A DNA stretch of 64,000 bases from contig NC_132971.1 of the NCBI RefSeq assembly GCF_047496725.1, positions 7,158,001 to 7,222,000 on the forward strand, given 5' to 3'. The notes beneath the pieces were generated by a model, which had not been told where the DNA came from, ran no database searches, and worked only from the letters and a program-made list of their open reading frames with translations. Position numbers and translations under genes: made by a program. How positions within the stretch are numbered: position 1 is the first letter of the stretch; each line of letters begins with the position of its first letter. The DNA comes from Anoplolepis gracilipes. Taxonomy: Eukaryota > Arthropoda > Insecta > Hymenoptera > Formicidae. Below, one piece after another: positions 63,521-64,000 of the stretch.

Positions 63521-63723
63521 TTAATCGCACGGTACCACAGTATAATTGTTGTCATTCCATATGTTTCCGGTGCGATCCAACAACTTACCACAATGAGACA
63601 TCGAAGTTTCGTTGTTTTCGGCGAGGAAAATCACCTTTGATAAATTGAACGGATATCGAACGTTAACATTATAGGTCAAAGCAAAAGTTATAAAGTAAAG
63701 ACAAAACAACTCCGTTAGGAATT
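63521..63723 (-). CDS. Possible last exon of an unidentified minus-strand gene (partial)
   Basis: An open frame of about 66 codons on the minus strand ends with TAA at 63521-63523, followed within 30 bases by AATAAA (63494-63499 on this strand). The peptide starts hydrophobic (LFCLYFITFALT), then carries three N-glycosylation sequons (NLS, NET, NYT) and two Cys, and ends in VVPCD. Such spacing is more protein-like than the surrounding frames. The only splice acceptor in range is a weak GAG about 15 bases after the in-frame stop. No family is recognised. The gene's start would lie beyond the window. Confidence 0.25.
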
Positions 63724-64000
63724 AAGAGTTATAATAAATTTTGTTAAATCAAGGAGTCAATCATCTAGATTAGAATATAATAAATAAATCTTATAGGATA
63801 TGAAATATGCCTTCATAATTAATTGTATAATTTTTGTTGTAATCAAGTTTGACAAATTTTCATTTTCTTAAAAAATTACAATAAATACATTAGACATTAG
63901 ATATTATATTTTTGAAAAAAGAGAAACTTAAAAAACGCAATAAAGACTATAGAAAAAAGAGAGTAACAGAAAGTATTGTTGTTATGCAGAATCAATAAAT
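63724..64000. other. AT-rich window end, nothing recognised
   Basis: AT-rich sequence without an open frame, repeat or RNA gene that I can support. If the 63521-63723 exon is real, this would be its upstream intron. Confidence 0.5.

Noticed and set aside
1..64000. CRISPR arrays, operons or prokaryotic gene clusters
   Set aside because: The sequence is clearly eukaryotic with spliced genes; no regularly spaced direct repeats with unique spacers were seen.

Overview
This window is nuclear DNA of an insect, most likely a hymenopteran and probably an ant. The evidence is compact GT-AG introns, AT-rich sequence broken by CpG-rich islands, very abundant (GA)n, (CT)n and (TA)n microsatellites, several foldback transposon relics, and a vitellogenin-like gene with the exon and domain layout known from social Hymenoptera. 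The species cannot be read from the sequence. There is no bacterial, viral or CRISPR content.

Three genes can be read with confidence, all on the minus strand in the last 15 kb. (1) 49551-50555: prohibitin-1, three coding exons, 272 codons, intact, with a 5' noncoding exon near 51021-51110. (2) 51422-51495: tRNA-Asn(GTT) with a T-run terminator. (3) 53159-61226: a large lipid transfer protein, vitellogenin-like and probably the Vg-like-A paralogue. It has 16 coding exons that join in frame into 1518 codons with a signal peptide, LLT/vitellogenin-N, alpha-helical superhelix, DUF1943 region and C-terminal von Willebrand D domain, plus a TATA box upstream. It lacks the polyserine tract and the DGxR motif of conventional vitellogenins.

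Positions 1-49,000 hold no protein gene I can defend: either an intergenic desert or introns of a large gene whose exons lie outside. They contain microsatellites, GC-rich islands, local segment duplications, hairpins and several non-autonomous transposon relics. Weak gene-edge candidates are listed at low confidence: an Inr+DPE promoter at 10571-10604, terminal-exon-like segments at 4367-4512 and 41723-42300, and a possible last exon of an unidentified minus-strand gene at 63521-63723.

The most informative unexplained structure is the mobile-element content: a TTAA-flanked 0.73-kb foldback element, a hAT-like element with GTAAC-rich ends between the tRNA and the Vg-like gene, mariner-type foldbacks, and a short (~100-115 bp) palindromic element family in at least five copies, four of them in Vg-like introns and one ending 17 bp from a splice donor. 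I did not find a novel multi-gene system; the genes present belong to known families.
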